Source: an uncultured bacterium (GTDB lineage Bacteria > Myxococcota_A > Polyangia > Polyangiales > Houyiibacteriaceae). Taken from it: 55,676 bases of DNA. Made by a program: the position numbers and the translations under genes. Position 1 is the stretch's first letter; every line of letters begins with the position of its first letter. The notes under the pieces were generated by a model. It did no database searches and had not been told where the DNA came from. It was given only the letters and a program-made list of their open reading frames with translations. Shown here in pieces: positions 34,867 to 42,904 of the stretch. The stretch lies in assembly GCA_938024995.1 (NCBI GenBank), contig CALJDU010000078.1, forward strand, positions 1 to 55,676, read 5' to 3'.

Positions 34867-35895
34867 TCAGCGTCCGGGACGACGACGACGCCACGGGAAG
34901 AAGAGCATTCCTTCCGAGCGGGCCTGTCGCATCGACGCGGGGTTGTCGAGCAAGAGCAGCTTCAGCTCACCGCTCGTTTGGACTTTGTTCGCGATCTCTT
35001 CGAGGCGATCGCGGTAGTCGTCGATGAGCCGAACCGCGACGCAGTGCAGGTCGTCCTCTTTGTGTTGCACCGCGCAGTAGGCCGCCCACTCGATCTCGGG
35101 AAAGGTGCGCAAGGCGTTCGTGAGGACGTCGAGGGTGTCGTCGGATGGATCTTTGGGCAGATCGACGATCGCGATGTCATCGCTGGCGCAGAAGAACGAC
35201 GCGGCGGTGGGCTCGATCGAACCCTTCGATTCCGCTGACTGGGTTCCCGAGGGATCGGAGCCGCGTTCAGGTGTGGTGAGGTCAGGGTTCGCGGGCGGGT
35301 TCGAGCTGATCGCCGCAGGGGCTTCGGTGGGCGGACGAGACATGCGACGCGCGGCGCCATATCGACCCGAGCTGCTGACCGCGTCGGGAGGACCCGCTTC
35401 AATGATCTCGCGAAGCGCGTTCTTTTTCTCGCTCTCGCGGCGCAAGCTCGGGATGCTGGACGAAGGCGGGACGCTGGAGATGGCTTCGTCCCGACCGCCA
35501 ACCGTGATGAGCGGCTCGACCTCCACGCGCTCAGCCTCAAGCGAGTGCTCCGCGGTCACGTCGATCACGACGTACGCGAGGTCGTGACCGATCACGTGTT
35601 GGAACGCGTCTCGCGCGGCGATCTCACGGAGGCGGAGCTCGCCGTCGGGTGCTCTCCAGGCGAAGCGATCAGCCGCTTGTTCAAGCTGGCTCAGATCAGT
35701 GAACACCGCGAGCGCCGCGTCACCATCGGAATTGATCAGCGTGCGAAAGTCGGTTCCCCCTTGTGTCCACGTGGGGACGAACAAGTTGCGGTGAACAATC
35801 GCGACCAGCGCCTCGACTTTCGAACCGCCTTCACTTGCATCACGCATGAGTCGGCGCAACGCATTGAGGGAGCGGTCCTGGGAGGCGGCGACCAT
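34867..35895 (-). CDS. SseB N-terminal domain protein
   Basis: 342 residues. The first 125 residues match the SseB-type N-terminal domain (LVAIVHRNLFVPTW, FRTLINSDGDAALAVFTDLSQLE, LAYVVIDV). A Ser/Pro/Arg-rich disordered middle follows (about 140-245). The last 100 residues form an alpha/beta domain (DDIAIVDLPKDPSDDTLDVL, EIEWAAYCAVQ, LKLLLLDNPAS) that is probably the SseB C-terminal module. The cellular role is unknown; SseB names come from enhanced serine sensitivity in E. coli. Gln- and Ser-rich low-complexity DNA in the middle gives several false frames. Confidence 0.78.
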   Translation of the reverse strand: MVAASQDRSLNALRRLMRDASEGGSKVEALVAIVHRNLFVPTWTQGGTDFRTLINSDGDAALAVFTDLSQLEQAADRFAWRAPDGELRLREIAARDAFQHVIGHDLAYVVIDVTAEHSLEAERVEVEPLITVGGRDEAISSVPPSSSIPSLRRESEKKNALREIIEAGPPDAVSSSGRYGAARRMSRPPTEAPAAISSNPPANPDLTTPERGSDPSGTQSAESKGSIEPTAASFFCASDDIAIVDLPKDPSDDTLDVLTNALRTFPEIEWAAYCAVQHKEDDLHCVAVRLIDDYRDRLEEIANKVQTSGELKLLLLDNPASMRQARSEGMLFFPWRRRRPGR

Positions 35896-35987
35896 CGCGC
35901 CCAGTGTGACGCGATAGAGCGCTATCGCACAAATTCGTGTCTCGGTTTTGCGTACCCCGCAAAACTTGCAGGGACCCTTTTGGCCTA

Positions 35988-36149
35988 GCAGGTTGCTGAA
36001 AAACTCGCAGCCGCGCTTCGCGTGCGGCCTCGCACCTCCTCCGTCGTCCTGAGGCGCTCAAAAATACTCAGCATTGTCGTCGGTCAGAGGACACGAACGA
36101 GATACGGGCAGCACTAAAATCGCGTCCAGCGAGTTTTTCAGCAGCCTGC
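35988..36149. mobile_element. 162-bp MITE-like element with 21-bp terminal inverted repeats
   Basis: The arms GCAGGTTGCTGAAAAACTCGC (35988-36008) and its inverse at 36129-36149 differ at one base (T or C at the sixth position). This terminal sequence resembles the ends of known bacterial transposons of the IS1182/IS4-like kinds, a recollection I could not test. There is no gene inside. No clear target duplication is seen in the flanks. It lies 18 bases downstream of the Hsp70 gene stop, in the 272-base gap before the SseB-like gene. Confidence 0.72.
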
Positions 36150-36167
36150 CAGAGCGCTTCCGCGTGA

Positions 36168-38006
36168 TCAGTCAGGAGACTCATTGGGCGTGGGTTCACG
36201 GACGTTGAGCTCCACCTTCCAGACGTCCTCACCGGTTCGAGGGATCGCCTCCAGGAGCAACGTGCCGACCTCGGTGACGCGTGCTCGTAACCGAACCGGG
36301 ACCACGTTCCCTTCCTCGAAACTGCCGACCGGCAGCGTGGCCTCAATTGCGCCGAGCTCGATGAGTTCATCCTCTTCCCACTCTTCCAAGGTCTCTCCGA
36401 CCTCGTCGTCACGGCGAGTGGATGACGCGAAGAAGCGGAAGCGAACGGGTTCGCCGACAACCAAACCGAGCTCCGCTTTGGTCGGCGTCGGGACGCTCCC
36501 CTCTTCGAGCCCGAACGGAGCGAGGCAGAGGGCGTGGAGCTCAGGCTCGATCCCGGGGACCGCGAGCGCGACGGTCTCGACGCCCACGTAGAAGGACTGC
36601 GCGATGCCGCCCGTGATCTTCAAGCCGCCGCTCGCGCGGGTCGCTCCATAGAACGCTGCTCCGCGGGCGACCGCGTGATCAAGATCCGCGAAGTCGAGCA
36701 AGCGCGTCGGCTCTCCACCTTCGTCTTCGATCCAGCTGTCGATCACTTTCTTGAGGCGCTCGACCAAGATCGGCGCGTTGAAGACACCGCCGTTGAGGAG
36801 GAGCGCGGTCGGCTGAAGGAAGGTGTCCTCTTCGTTGGTCTCGTATCCCTCGACGTCATCCGCCGCGTCGCGCTGCTTCGTCAGGAAGGCCGCGATGTGT
36901 CGAGTGACGCCTGGATCTTGAGCGTACGGAAGACCGAATTGCGTGAGCGCCGAGCGCGCGCGCTGGACCGGAGCGTCGCTCGCCTCTGCTTGCGGGAAGA
37001 AGCCGTCGACCAAGGTCGCGGTGACCTGCGCGCGCGTGAGCTCGGCGCGGATGGATCCCCCGATGAGTTTGGAGCCGCGGCTCGCGACGACGATCGGGAC
37101 GCTCTCTGCGTCGGTGGACAGGAGCGTCTCTTTCGCGGCGCGACAGGCGAGCGCGAGCGCGCGCATTTGCCAAGCGTCGAGCTTCTTCTTCTGTTCCTTC
37201 TTGATGACCTGACGGACCACGTGCGCGAGCGCGAGGTCCATGTTGTCGCCACCGAGCAGGATGTGATCGCCGACCGCGATCCGCTCGAAGGTCATCTCCT
37301 TCGTCTCTTCGTTTTCCGAGACCGCGATCAACGAGAGGTCGGTCGTGCCGCCGCCGACGTCGATCACCAAGATGATGTCGCCGACCTCGAGCACGTCGCG
37401 GTACGCGCCCTCGGTCGCGGCGATCCACGCGTAGAGCGCGGCTTGCGGCTCTTCGAGCAGCGTCAGGTTCTCGATCCCCGCGCGCTTCGCTGCGCTCACC
37501 GTGAGCTCTCGCGCGGCGGGATCAAACGAAGCGGGTACCGTGAGCACGACGTCTTGTTCTCTCAGCGGCGTGTCGTTCGCGTGGTCGAACGCTTCTCTCA
37601 GATGCGAGAGATAGGCGACGGAGGCGTCGACCGGCGAGAGCTTCTTGACGTCGTCCGGCGCGTCGAGCGGGAGGAGCGCTTCTTCGCGATCGACCCCGGG
37701 GTGACAGAGCCAGCTCTTCGCGCTCGAGACGAGACGAGACGGAGTCTTCGCGCCGAGCTCGCGCGCCAGCGTGCCGACCGCGTGGATGGGCGTGCCGTTC
37801 CACGGGAGCGAGAGCGCGCCGCCCGTCAGCTCGTTGGCGTTGGGCAAGTAGAGAAAGCTCGGGAGCAACCCATGTTCCCCGACCTCACCGACCGCGACGG
37901 TCTGCGGGATCTTCATGAGCGCGGGAGCGGGCGTGGTGTTCAGCTCGGCGTGGGCGAGCGCGCAGTGGCTCGTCCCGAGGTCGATCCCGATGACGCGATC
38001 GCTCAA
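36168..38006 (-). CDS. Hsp70-family (DnaK-like) chaperone, divergent
   Basis: 612 residues. The nucleotide-binding domain of the Hsp70/actin fold is complete: VIGIDLGTSHCALAHA (phosphate 1), VVLTVPASFDPAARELT, LLEEPQAALYAW, VIDVGGGTTDLSLIAV (phosphate 2) and LLLNGGVFNAPIL (adenosine). The substrate domain is shorter and does not match DnaK's standard sequence; it ends in an acidic tail. DnaK is usually about 640 residues with a Gly-rich end; this one is a specialised Hsp70 without that end. Its ATG overlaps the stop of the DUF2760 gene (ATGA, 38003-38006). Such a pairing is a known neighbourhood for DUF2760, whose role is unknown. Confidence 0.9.
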   Translation of the reverse strand: MSDRVIGIDLGTSHCALAHAELNTTPAPALMKIPQTVAVGEVGEHGLLPSFLYLPNANELTGGALSLPWNGTPIHAVGTLARELGAKTPSRLVSSAKSWLCHPGVDREEALLPLDAPDDVKKLSPVDASVAYLSHLREAFDHANDTPLREQDVVLTVPASFDPAARELTVSAAKRAGIENLTLLEEPQAALYAWIAATEGAYRDVLEVGDIILVIDVGGGTTDLSLIAVSENEETKEMTFERIAVGDHILLGGDNMDLALAHVVRQVIKKEQKKKLDAWQMRALALACRAAKETLLSTDAESVPIVVASRGSKLIGGSIRAELTRAQVTATLVDGFFPQAEASDAPVQRARSALTQFGLPYAQDPGVTRHIAAFLTKQRDAADDVEGYETNEEDTFLQPTALLLNGGVFNAPILVERLKKVIDSWIEDEGGEPTRLLDFADLDHAVARGAAFYGATRASGGLKITGGIAQSFYVGVETVALAVPGIEPELHALCLAPFGLEEGSVPTPTKAELGLVVGEPVRFRFFASSTRRDDEVGETLEEWEEDELIELGAIEATLPVGSFEEGNVVPVRLRARVTEVGTLLLEAIPRTGEDVWKVELNVREPTPNESPD

Positions 38007-38578
38007 AGCTCGACCTCCGCGGCGACCAAGATCGAGACATCATGGTCTTCGGCGATCTTCGGAAGGGAGACCTCGCTCGCGCGCCATCCGCGATGCTGAA
38101 GCGTGCCTTTGAACGGCGGCTCGCCGGAGACGTCGCCAGTGATGCGCACCTCCGCGGCGTCGAAGCCAGACTTGAGCGTCACGGAGTCACCTTCTTCTTC
38201 GGCGCGGATCGGCGTGATGTCGAAGTACTCGCGAAGCGTCTTGCGACAGCCTTGATGAACAACGCGCGCGGCGGCGCCGATCTCTTCATCCGAGAAGGTC
38301 TCCACGTCTTCCTCTAAGAAGTCGATGAAGCGACCTTCGCGCTGGAGCATCCCGAGAAGCTGGAGGGCGGAGTCTGGCGACGCTTGAGTTACCACCGGTG
38401 GGGGAGGCTCTGGCGTCTTGCGCTCTACCACTTCGCGATCGCTCGTGTCGGCGGGCAAACGCGCACCGCTTCGTAGCGCGACGATCCCGGCGGCGAACTC
38501 CGAGTCGAAGAGCGTTCGGAACGAGGCGACGAAGGAAAGGAAGATTCGGGCGATAAATGACGGCCGAGGCTCGGACAC
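38003..38578 (-). CDS. DUF2760-type protein paired with Hsp70
   Basis: 191 residues from the GTG at 38578, chosen because AGGAG stands six bases before it. Sequence: SEPRPSFIARIFLSFVASFRTLFDSEFAA (an amphipathic or short membrane helix), a Pro-rich linker, then ALQLLGMLQREGRFIDFLEEDV, IGAAARVVHQGCRKTLREYF and a terminal FKGTLQHRGWRASEVSLP. The latter blocks are the DUF2760 core. It is translationally coupled to the Hsp70 gene. I infer a co-chaperone or membrane anchor. The divergent gene at 38,729 has its own ribosome binding site. Confidence 0.82.
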   Translation of the reverse strand: MSEPRPSFIARIFLSFVASFRTLFDSEFAAGIVALRSGARLPADTSDREVVERKTPEPPPPVVTQASPDSALQLLGMLQREGRFIDFLEEDVETFSDEEIGAAARVVHQGCRKTLREYFDITPIRAEEEGDSVTLKSGFDAAEVRITGDVSGEPPFKGTLQHRGWRASEVSLPKIAEDHDVSILVAAEVEL

Positions 38579-38728
38579 GACAGGCTCCTGGTTGAGAATT
38601 CTCGCGCTTCGCGAAGAGCGCGCGGGAGACTTCCGTGTTTTTTGCGTATGTGCAATCCGACGGGCCCCACCTTGGAGATGTACTCCAGCACTTGACGTGA
38701 TATGGACGCCCGCAACGAAGGAGCACTC

Positions 38729-39355
38729 ATGACCGGATTCTCGAAGTTCACCACCTTGTTTGTGGCTACCGCGCTTGTTCTCGTCTCCGCTTGCGATGGC
38801 GGCGAGGAAGAGGGCGCTGCGCAAGCCGCTCAGCAGGTTCAGGAAGCAGCGCAGGCTGCACAGGCGCAGGCGTCGGAAGCCGCGCAGGCTGCTCAGGCCC
38901 AGGCCGCGCAGGCCGCTCAGGCTGCGCAGCAGGCGACCAACACCGCGGCCGCAGCGGGGACCTCGAACTTTGGAACCATCACGCTTGAGGCCGGCTTCAC
39001 GCCAGACCCGCACAAGGTGCAGGGAACCTCGGGCGGCGCGACCGACGCGGCGACCGTCAACCCGTCATGCAACGGCTACATCGCCGACACCCCTGACCAC
39101 CTCTTCGTGGCCCAGGGCGCGTTCTCTGGTCTCCGCATCATGGCGAAGTCCGAGGGCGACATCACGCTCGTGATTCAGAAGCCCGACAACACCTACCTCT
39201 GCAACGATGACTCCGACGGCACCAACCCGCTCGTCGCGGGTGAGTTCCCGGCCGGCACCTACAAGGTCTGGGTCGGAAGCTACGAGCAGGGCACCAACTC
39301 GGCGTACACGCTTGGTCTTTCGGAGCTCGACGAGATCACGCCGTCCAGCCTCTGA
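38729..39355 (+). CDS. Ala/Gln-rich helical lipoprotein with secreted beta-sandwich domain
   Basis: 208 residues from the ATG at 38729, preceded by AAGGAG. Signal and lipobox: VATALVLVSAC. Next is about 45 residues of AAQAAQAQ repeats, expected to form a coiled coil, like the repeats of murein-type lipoproteins. The C-terminal 125 residues start FGTITLEAGFTPDPHKVQGTSGG and contain a Cys pair and TPDHLFVAQGAFSGLRI, DITLVIQKPDNTYLCNDD and GTYKVWVGSYEQGTNSAYTLG. This is a small secreted beta-sandwich often found fused to other exported enzymes in Myxococcota. It may be a periplasm-spanning spacer with a sensor or ligand domain. A clear terminator follows. Confidence 0.85.
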   Translation: MTGFSKFTTLFVATALVLVSACDGGEEEGAAQAAQQVQEAAQAAQAQASEAAQAAQAQAAQAAQAAQQATNTAAAAGTSNFGTITLEAGFTPDPHKVQGTSGGATDAATVNPSCNGYIADTPDHLFVAQGAFSGLRIMAKSEGDITLVIQKPDNTYLCNDDSDGTNPLVAGEFPAGTYKVWVGSYEQGTNSAYTLGLSELDEITPSSL

Positions 39356-39390
39356 GTCCTGACGAGAGCGTTCGCGTTCTCATCCAATTG

Positions 39391-39415
39391 GAGTCGCCCT
39401 CGGGCGGCTCTTTTT
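39391..39415 (+). terminator. Rho-independent terminator
   Basis: GAGTCGCCC and GGGCGGCTC form a stem with one G-T pair and a TC turn, followed by TTTTT. It sits 36 bases after the lipoprotein gene stop. Confidence 0.85.
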
Positions 39416-39507
39416 CGTTAAGCGTGTTCGAGCGTGTTCGAGTGTTGGCGACGTTCGCGCACGCGCTGCGAACTCGTTCGGAAAGCGCGAGGACGGACGT
39501 TGCCGGG

Positions 39508-39513
39508 TAGACT
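39508..39513 (+). promoter_or_regulatory. Leaderless-type -10 element (TAGACT)
   Basis: TAGACT, six bases, then the ATG at 39520. Confidence 0.5.
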
Positions 39514-39519
39514 TTGGGG

Positions 39520-40290
39520 ATGCGAACCCACGCGCTCGTCTTCGTTCTCCTCCTCATGCCGAATGTCGCGTTCGCGCACCTTGAGCTTCTCGAACCGACG
39601 CCGCGTGATGGACGTCGTCAGCTCAAAGACGGGCCCTGCGGTGTCATCGACTCGCCGCGCGGCCCCTCTGTCGCGACCTTCACCGCCGGAGAGACGATCA
39701 CGATCCGGTGGGACGAGTACATCGATCACCCAAGCCACTATCGCGTCTCGCTCGATCCAGAGGGAGACGGTGGCTTTGTCGACCCGCCGACCATGATGGA
39801 CTTCTACTCCAACGACCTGGTCCTGCTCGACGCGATCTCGGACCGGGAGGACGGTGGCATCTACGAAGTGGAGCTCACGCTGCCGGCAGACGTCGCGTGT
39901 GACCGCTGCGTCCTTCAGGTCGTTCAGGTGATGTACGACAAGCCTCCTTATGAGGTCGGCGGCAACGACATTTACTACCAGTGCGCCGACATTGAGATCA
40001 CCGCGACGACCGTGCCGGACGCGGGAACGATGGACGCGGGGGCCGACGCGGGAAGGGACGCAGGGACGGATGCCGGGCGCGACGCGTCTGTGGAACCAGA
40101 CGCGGGGAGCGACGCGGGAGAGCTGGACACGGGCGGAGCCGACGCGAGCGCGGACACCGCAAGTGAGGACGCGGGCGGAGCGACCGACGACGGTGGCTGC
40201 ACGGCGACGGGCGGACGCGGAACGGGAGGCGCGTGGTTTGTCGTCACGCTCGGCGTCGCGATCGTCCGGCGACGACTACTGGGCGCGTGA
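39520..40290 (+). CDS. LPMO-like copper protein with DAG linker and MYXO-CTERM-like tail
   Basis: 256 residues. The signal peptide (LVFVLLLMPNVAFA) should be cut just before H20, so the mature protein would begin HLELLEPTPRDGRRQ. A histidine at the mature N-terminus is required for the copper 'histidine brace' of lytic polysaccharide monooxygenases, and HPSHYRVSLD offers a second one. The domain ends near 165 with Cys pairs (CDRCVLQ, YYQC). An Asp/Ala/Gly linker follows, then GGCTATGGRGTGGAWFVVTLGVAIVRRRL, a MYXO-CTERM-like sorting tail. Family resemblance is to the polysaccharide-monooxygenase-like proteins of Sorangium-type genomes; catalysis is not shown. Its 3' end overlaps the convergent small gene by 15 bases. 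Confidence 0.82.
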   Translation: MRTHALVFVLLLMPNVAFAHLELLEPTPRDGRRQLKDGPCGVIDSPRGPSVATFTAGETITIRWDEYIDHPSHYRVSLDPEGDGGFVDPPTMMDFYSNDLVLLDAISDREDGGIYEVELTLPADVACDRCVLQVVQVMYDKPPYEVGGNDIYYQCADIEITATTVPDAGTMDAGADAGRDAGTDAGRDASVEPDAGSDAGELDTGGADASADTASEDAGGATDDGGCTATGGRGTGGAWFVVTLGVAIVRRRLLGA

Positions 40291-40467
40291 GACCGTCACG
40301 AACCAGCTGCCATCAAGTTCGCGCGACACGTGGACCTGCCACGGACGACAGCACACTTCGCAGTCCTCCACGAACGTCCCGCGCGTTTCGGGATCGACGA
40401 ACAACGCGACGGCTTCAAAGCAGTAGGGGCAGTTCACTTCGCGCGCGTCATCCACGTGGCGAAGCAT
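40276..40467 (-). CDS. CPxCG-motif cysteine-rich small protein
   Basis: 63 residues from the ATG at 40467. Two metal-knuckle pairs are seen: NCPYC near the front and DCEVCCRPW in the middle. WFVTV follows. This is the layout of the small CPXCG-motif zinc-ribbon-like family. A longer in-frame extension upstream does not look like protein. Function unknown; it probably binds one zinc ion. It is convergent with, and slightly overlaps, the LPMO-like gene. Confidence 0.8.
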   Translation of the reverse strand: MLRHVDDAREVNCPYCFEAVALFVDPETRGTFVEDCEVCCRPWQVHVSRELDGSWFVTVSRAQ

Positions 40468-40488
40468 ACGCGACCCGCGCGGTTCGGA

Positions 40489-40494
40489 TAGGCT
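40489..40494 (+). promoter_or_regulatory. Leaderless-type -10 element (TAGGCT)
   Basis: TAGGCT, six bases, then the ATG at 40501. Confidence 0.5.
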
Positions 40495-40500
40495 CTGTGC

Positions 40501-41085
40501 ATGACCTGGGAAGACCGATGGCGAGACGGCAACACTCCGTGGGACGCCGGCGCGCCGTCGCCCACCGTCTTGCGTCTCCGCGACGCGCTCCCGCGAGGCC
40601 GCGCGCTGATCGCCGGATGTGGTTCCGGGCATGATGTCTTCGCGCTCGCGGGTCCCGAGCGTCACGTCACCGCGCTCGATATCGCGCCTTCGGCGGCAGA
40701 CGTTTTCGAGTCGACCCGCGTGGCCGCGGAGTGTGCGCGAGAGCACGTTCACTTCGAGGTCGCTGACTTCTTTACGTACACCGCGACGCCGTTCGATCTG
40801 ATCTGGGACTACACGTTCCTCTGCGCGATCGATCGAGACCTTCGCGAAGATTGGGCCGACCAAGTGGCCTCGCTCTTGAGGACCGGCGGGGTGTTTGCGT
40901 CTCTCATTTTCCCGGTCTTCGACGCTCCCGCCGACTACAGCGGGCCGCCCTGGCCGCTCTCTCCCTCCTTGGTTGAGGACCTCCTCGTCCCCCGCGGATT
41001 CGGTCGGGTGAGCATGGCGCCAGCTCACGCGAGCTTTCCCTCTCGCGAAGGGAAAGAGTGGGCCGGGGTCTTTAAAAAGCGGTGA
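40501..41085 (+). CDS. TPMT-like S-adenosylmethionine methyltransferase
   Basis: 194 residues. It begins WEDRWRDGNTPWDAGAPSPTVL, the hallmark start of thiopurine methyltransferase-like enzymes. The SAM site follows (RALIAGCGSGHDVFALA), then VTALDIAPSA, HFEVADFF, and LIWDYTFLCAIDRDLREDWADQ. The end has GGVFASLIFPV. Relatives methylate sulfur, selenium, thiocyanate, halide or tellurite in bacteria; the substrate is not predictable. No signal peptide. Confidence 0.92.
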   Translation: MTWEDRWRDGNTPWDAGAPSPTVLRLRDALPRGRALIAGCGSGHDVFALAGPERHVTALDIAPSAADVFESTRVAAECAREHVHFEVADFFTYTATPFDLIWDYTFLCAIDRDLREDWADQVASLLRTGGVFASLIFPVFDAPADYSGPPWPLSPSLVEDLLVPRGFGRVSMAPAHASFPSREGKEWAGVFKKR

Positions 41086-41165
41086 GAACCTATGCCCGGC
41101 TCAAGTGGGTGAGCCTGCGGCTTTACGCTTCGCGCGATCCTGCTAGGGTCCCCGCCTCAAATGCC

Positions 41166-41172
41166 AGGGAGG
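41166..41172 (+). promoter_or_regulatory. Ribosome binding site AGGGAGG that selects a TTG start
   Basis: AGGGAGG lies six bases before the TTG at 41179. The ATG at 41161 has no such site and would put charged residues before the signal peptide. Farther up, TTTACG and TAGGGT with a 16-base spacer make a plausible promoter. Confidence 0.7.
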
Positions 41173-41178
41173 CAAGCT

Positions 41179-42693
41179 TTGCGTAAGTTAGTAGTAATTT
41201 TGGGTTTGGCCATCGCGATGGTCGGCTGTGGTGATGACGACACCGGCACCGAGGACACGGGCACCGAAGACACCGGTACCCCGGACGCTGGAGAAGACAC
41301 CAACGTCGGCGAAGACACCAACCCACCGCCCGAAGACACCGGGACGATGACCGGCGCGGCGTGCGATAGCGTTCGCACCGAGACGCTTGCCGTCGGCGAG
41401 CAGACGATCTCCGGGAACACCGCCGATGGTGGGTCGCTCACGCTCACGAACTGCGGTGGCCCAGAAGCCGGAACTCTTCGCGAGGTGATCGCGGTTGAGA
41501 TTCCTGGCTCGGGCGTCGTCGGTGTCACGTTCACGACGGGCACCGCCGTGACCGGTGAGACGGACACGGTCGTTCAGGTTCGTCCGGCGGGATGCGCGGA
41601 TGAGACCGACGCGGTCTGCTTCGACGATGAGGACACCGACGGCGGGATCTTCTACTCGACCGGTGGCTTCAACGCGATGGGCGGCGAGACGGTTCACCTT
41701 GTGGTGACGACCTTCCCGACAGGATCCGCGGATGCTCCTGAGCCTGGGCCCGAGGCGGCTTGGTCCATGGACCTGAACGTGGTTGCTGATCCGGCTGCTC
41801 CTGTCCTCACGGGCGGCACGGTCTCGGCGATGGACGGCGACGCGCTCGCCTTCTCGTTGATGGGCACGGACGCGGGCGCCGACGTCGTCAACTTCACCGT
41901 GACCTTCCTTGACGACGCCGGTGAGCCCATCGAGGTCGACGAAGACGGCGACCCCGCGACCGAAGGTACGTTCACGGAGTTCCTCTTCGCGTTCGACGAA
42001 GACGTCTCCGGTATGACGGAGTTCACGGCCGTCAGCAACATCACGGGCGTGGGCACCGTCGAGGACCTTGAGGGCTTCGCGGCGCTTCGTGTCGCCTTGG
42101 TCGACGTCTACGATCTCCGCAGCGAGACGATGGACTTCACGCCCACCACCGTCACCACCGTTGGTTTCGGTGAAGCGTGCGACGGCGAGATGACGGTTTG
42201 CCCGGACACGCTTGAGTGCATCGCCGACACCTGTCAGGCACCTGCCGCGGTGACCGAGGCCTGTGACGCGCTCACGCCTGTGGCGCTGACCGCCGGGACC
42301 CCAGTGACCCAGACGGTCTCGATCGCCGCCGGCGACGGACTCTTCGGCGGAAGCTGCGGCTTGACCGGCGGAGCAGAGGGCATGATCGCCATCACCGTTC
42401 CGGCGGGCGACTTCGACCTTGAGGTGACGACCGACAACGAGACCAACGGCATGGTTGAGGACCTCGACACCGTTCTCTACCTTCGCACCGTGTGCGCTGA
42501 CGAAGCCTCCGAGCCGGAGGCCGAGGACGCGGGCTGCAACGACGACATCGAGTCGGGCAACACCCTCTCGACGTTGACGATCGAAGAGGCGCCGGAAGGC
42601 ACCCACACGGTCTTCGTGGAGCTCTACGGCGGCATCGATGAGGGCGAAGACCCGCAAGACGTCGAGGTCACGATCTCGCTGACCGCGCGTTGA
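41179..42693 (+). CDS. Large lipoprotein with Thr/Asp linker and beta-sandwich domains
   Basis: 504 residues from the TTG at 41179. Signal and lipobox: KLVVILGLAIAMVGC. Next is a Thr/Asp/Gly linker with TGTEDTGTEDTG repeats (about 18-58). The rest is acidic and beta-rich: blocks such as GSLTLTNCGGPEAGTLREV, VTFTTGTAVTGETDTVVQVR, ADVVNFTVTFLDDAG and EGMIAITVPAGDFDLEVTTD. The last two look like pre-peptidase C-terminal (PPC)-like and Ig-like sandwiches. Cys pairs sit at about 335-350 (CDGEMTVCPDTLECIADTC). No enzyme motif is seen. It is probably outer-membrane attached and may bind polysaccharide or protein. A strong terminator follows. Confidence 0.85.
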   Translation: MRKLVVILGLAIAMVGCGDDDTGTEDTGTEDTGTPDAGEDTNVGEDTNPPPEDTGTMTGAACDSVRTETLAVGEQTISGNTADGGSLTLTNCGGPEAGTLREVIAVEIPGSGVVGVTFTTGTAVTGETDTVVQVRPAGCADETDAVCFDDEDTDGGIFYSTGGFNAMGGETVHLVVTTFPTGSADAPEPGPEAAWSMDLNVVADPAAPVLTGGTVSAMDGDALAFSLMGTDAGADVVNFTVTFLDDAGEPIEVDEDGDPATEGTFTEFLFAFDEDVSGMTEFTAVSNITGVGTVEDLEGFAALRVALVDVYDLRSETMDFTPTTVTTVGFGEACDGEMTVCPDTLECIADTCQAPAAVTEACDALTPVALTAGTPVTQTVSIAAGDGLFGGSCGLTGGAEGMIAITVPAGDFDLEVTTDNETNGMVEDLDTVLYLRTVCADEASEPEAEDAGCNDDIESGNTLSTLTIEEAPEGTHTVFVELYGGIDEGEDPQDVEVTISLTAR

Positions 42694-42712
42694 TCTGACG
42701 CGAGACTGAAAA

Positions 42713-42742
42713 CAGCGGGCTTCGGCTCGCTGTTTTTGTTTA
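42713..42742 (+). terminator. Rho-independent terminator
   Basis: CAGCGGGC and GCTCGCTG form a stem around TTCG with a single mismatch. AAAA precedes it and TTTTTGTTT follows, 20 bases after the lipoprotein stop. Confidence 0.88.
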
Positions 42743-42760
42743 AAGGCGCTCTTTCTTTTT

Positions 42761-42783
42761 GAGGGTCTGAGTCTCAGACCCTC
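42761..42783. repeat. Perfect 10-bp hairpin of the GAGGGTCT family
   Basis: GAGGGTCTGA and TCAGACCCTC pair perfectly around GTC. TTTTT precedes the stem and CCCTTGG follows, mirroring the context of the hairpin at 11,431-11,452. No T tract on the downstream side. Confidence 0.65.
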
Positions 42784-42904
42784 GCGCCCTTGGCGCTCAC
42801 CCACCGTTCGCTTCGCTCTGCTGCGCGACCGCTGCGCTACGGCCCTGCGGCCGTTCTTGCTTCATGCTCGCTGGCGGTCCCCAATAGGTTTGCGTCACCG
42901 GCCT

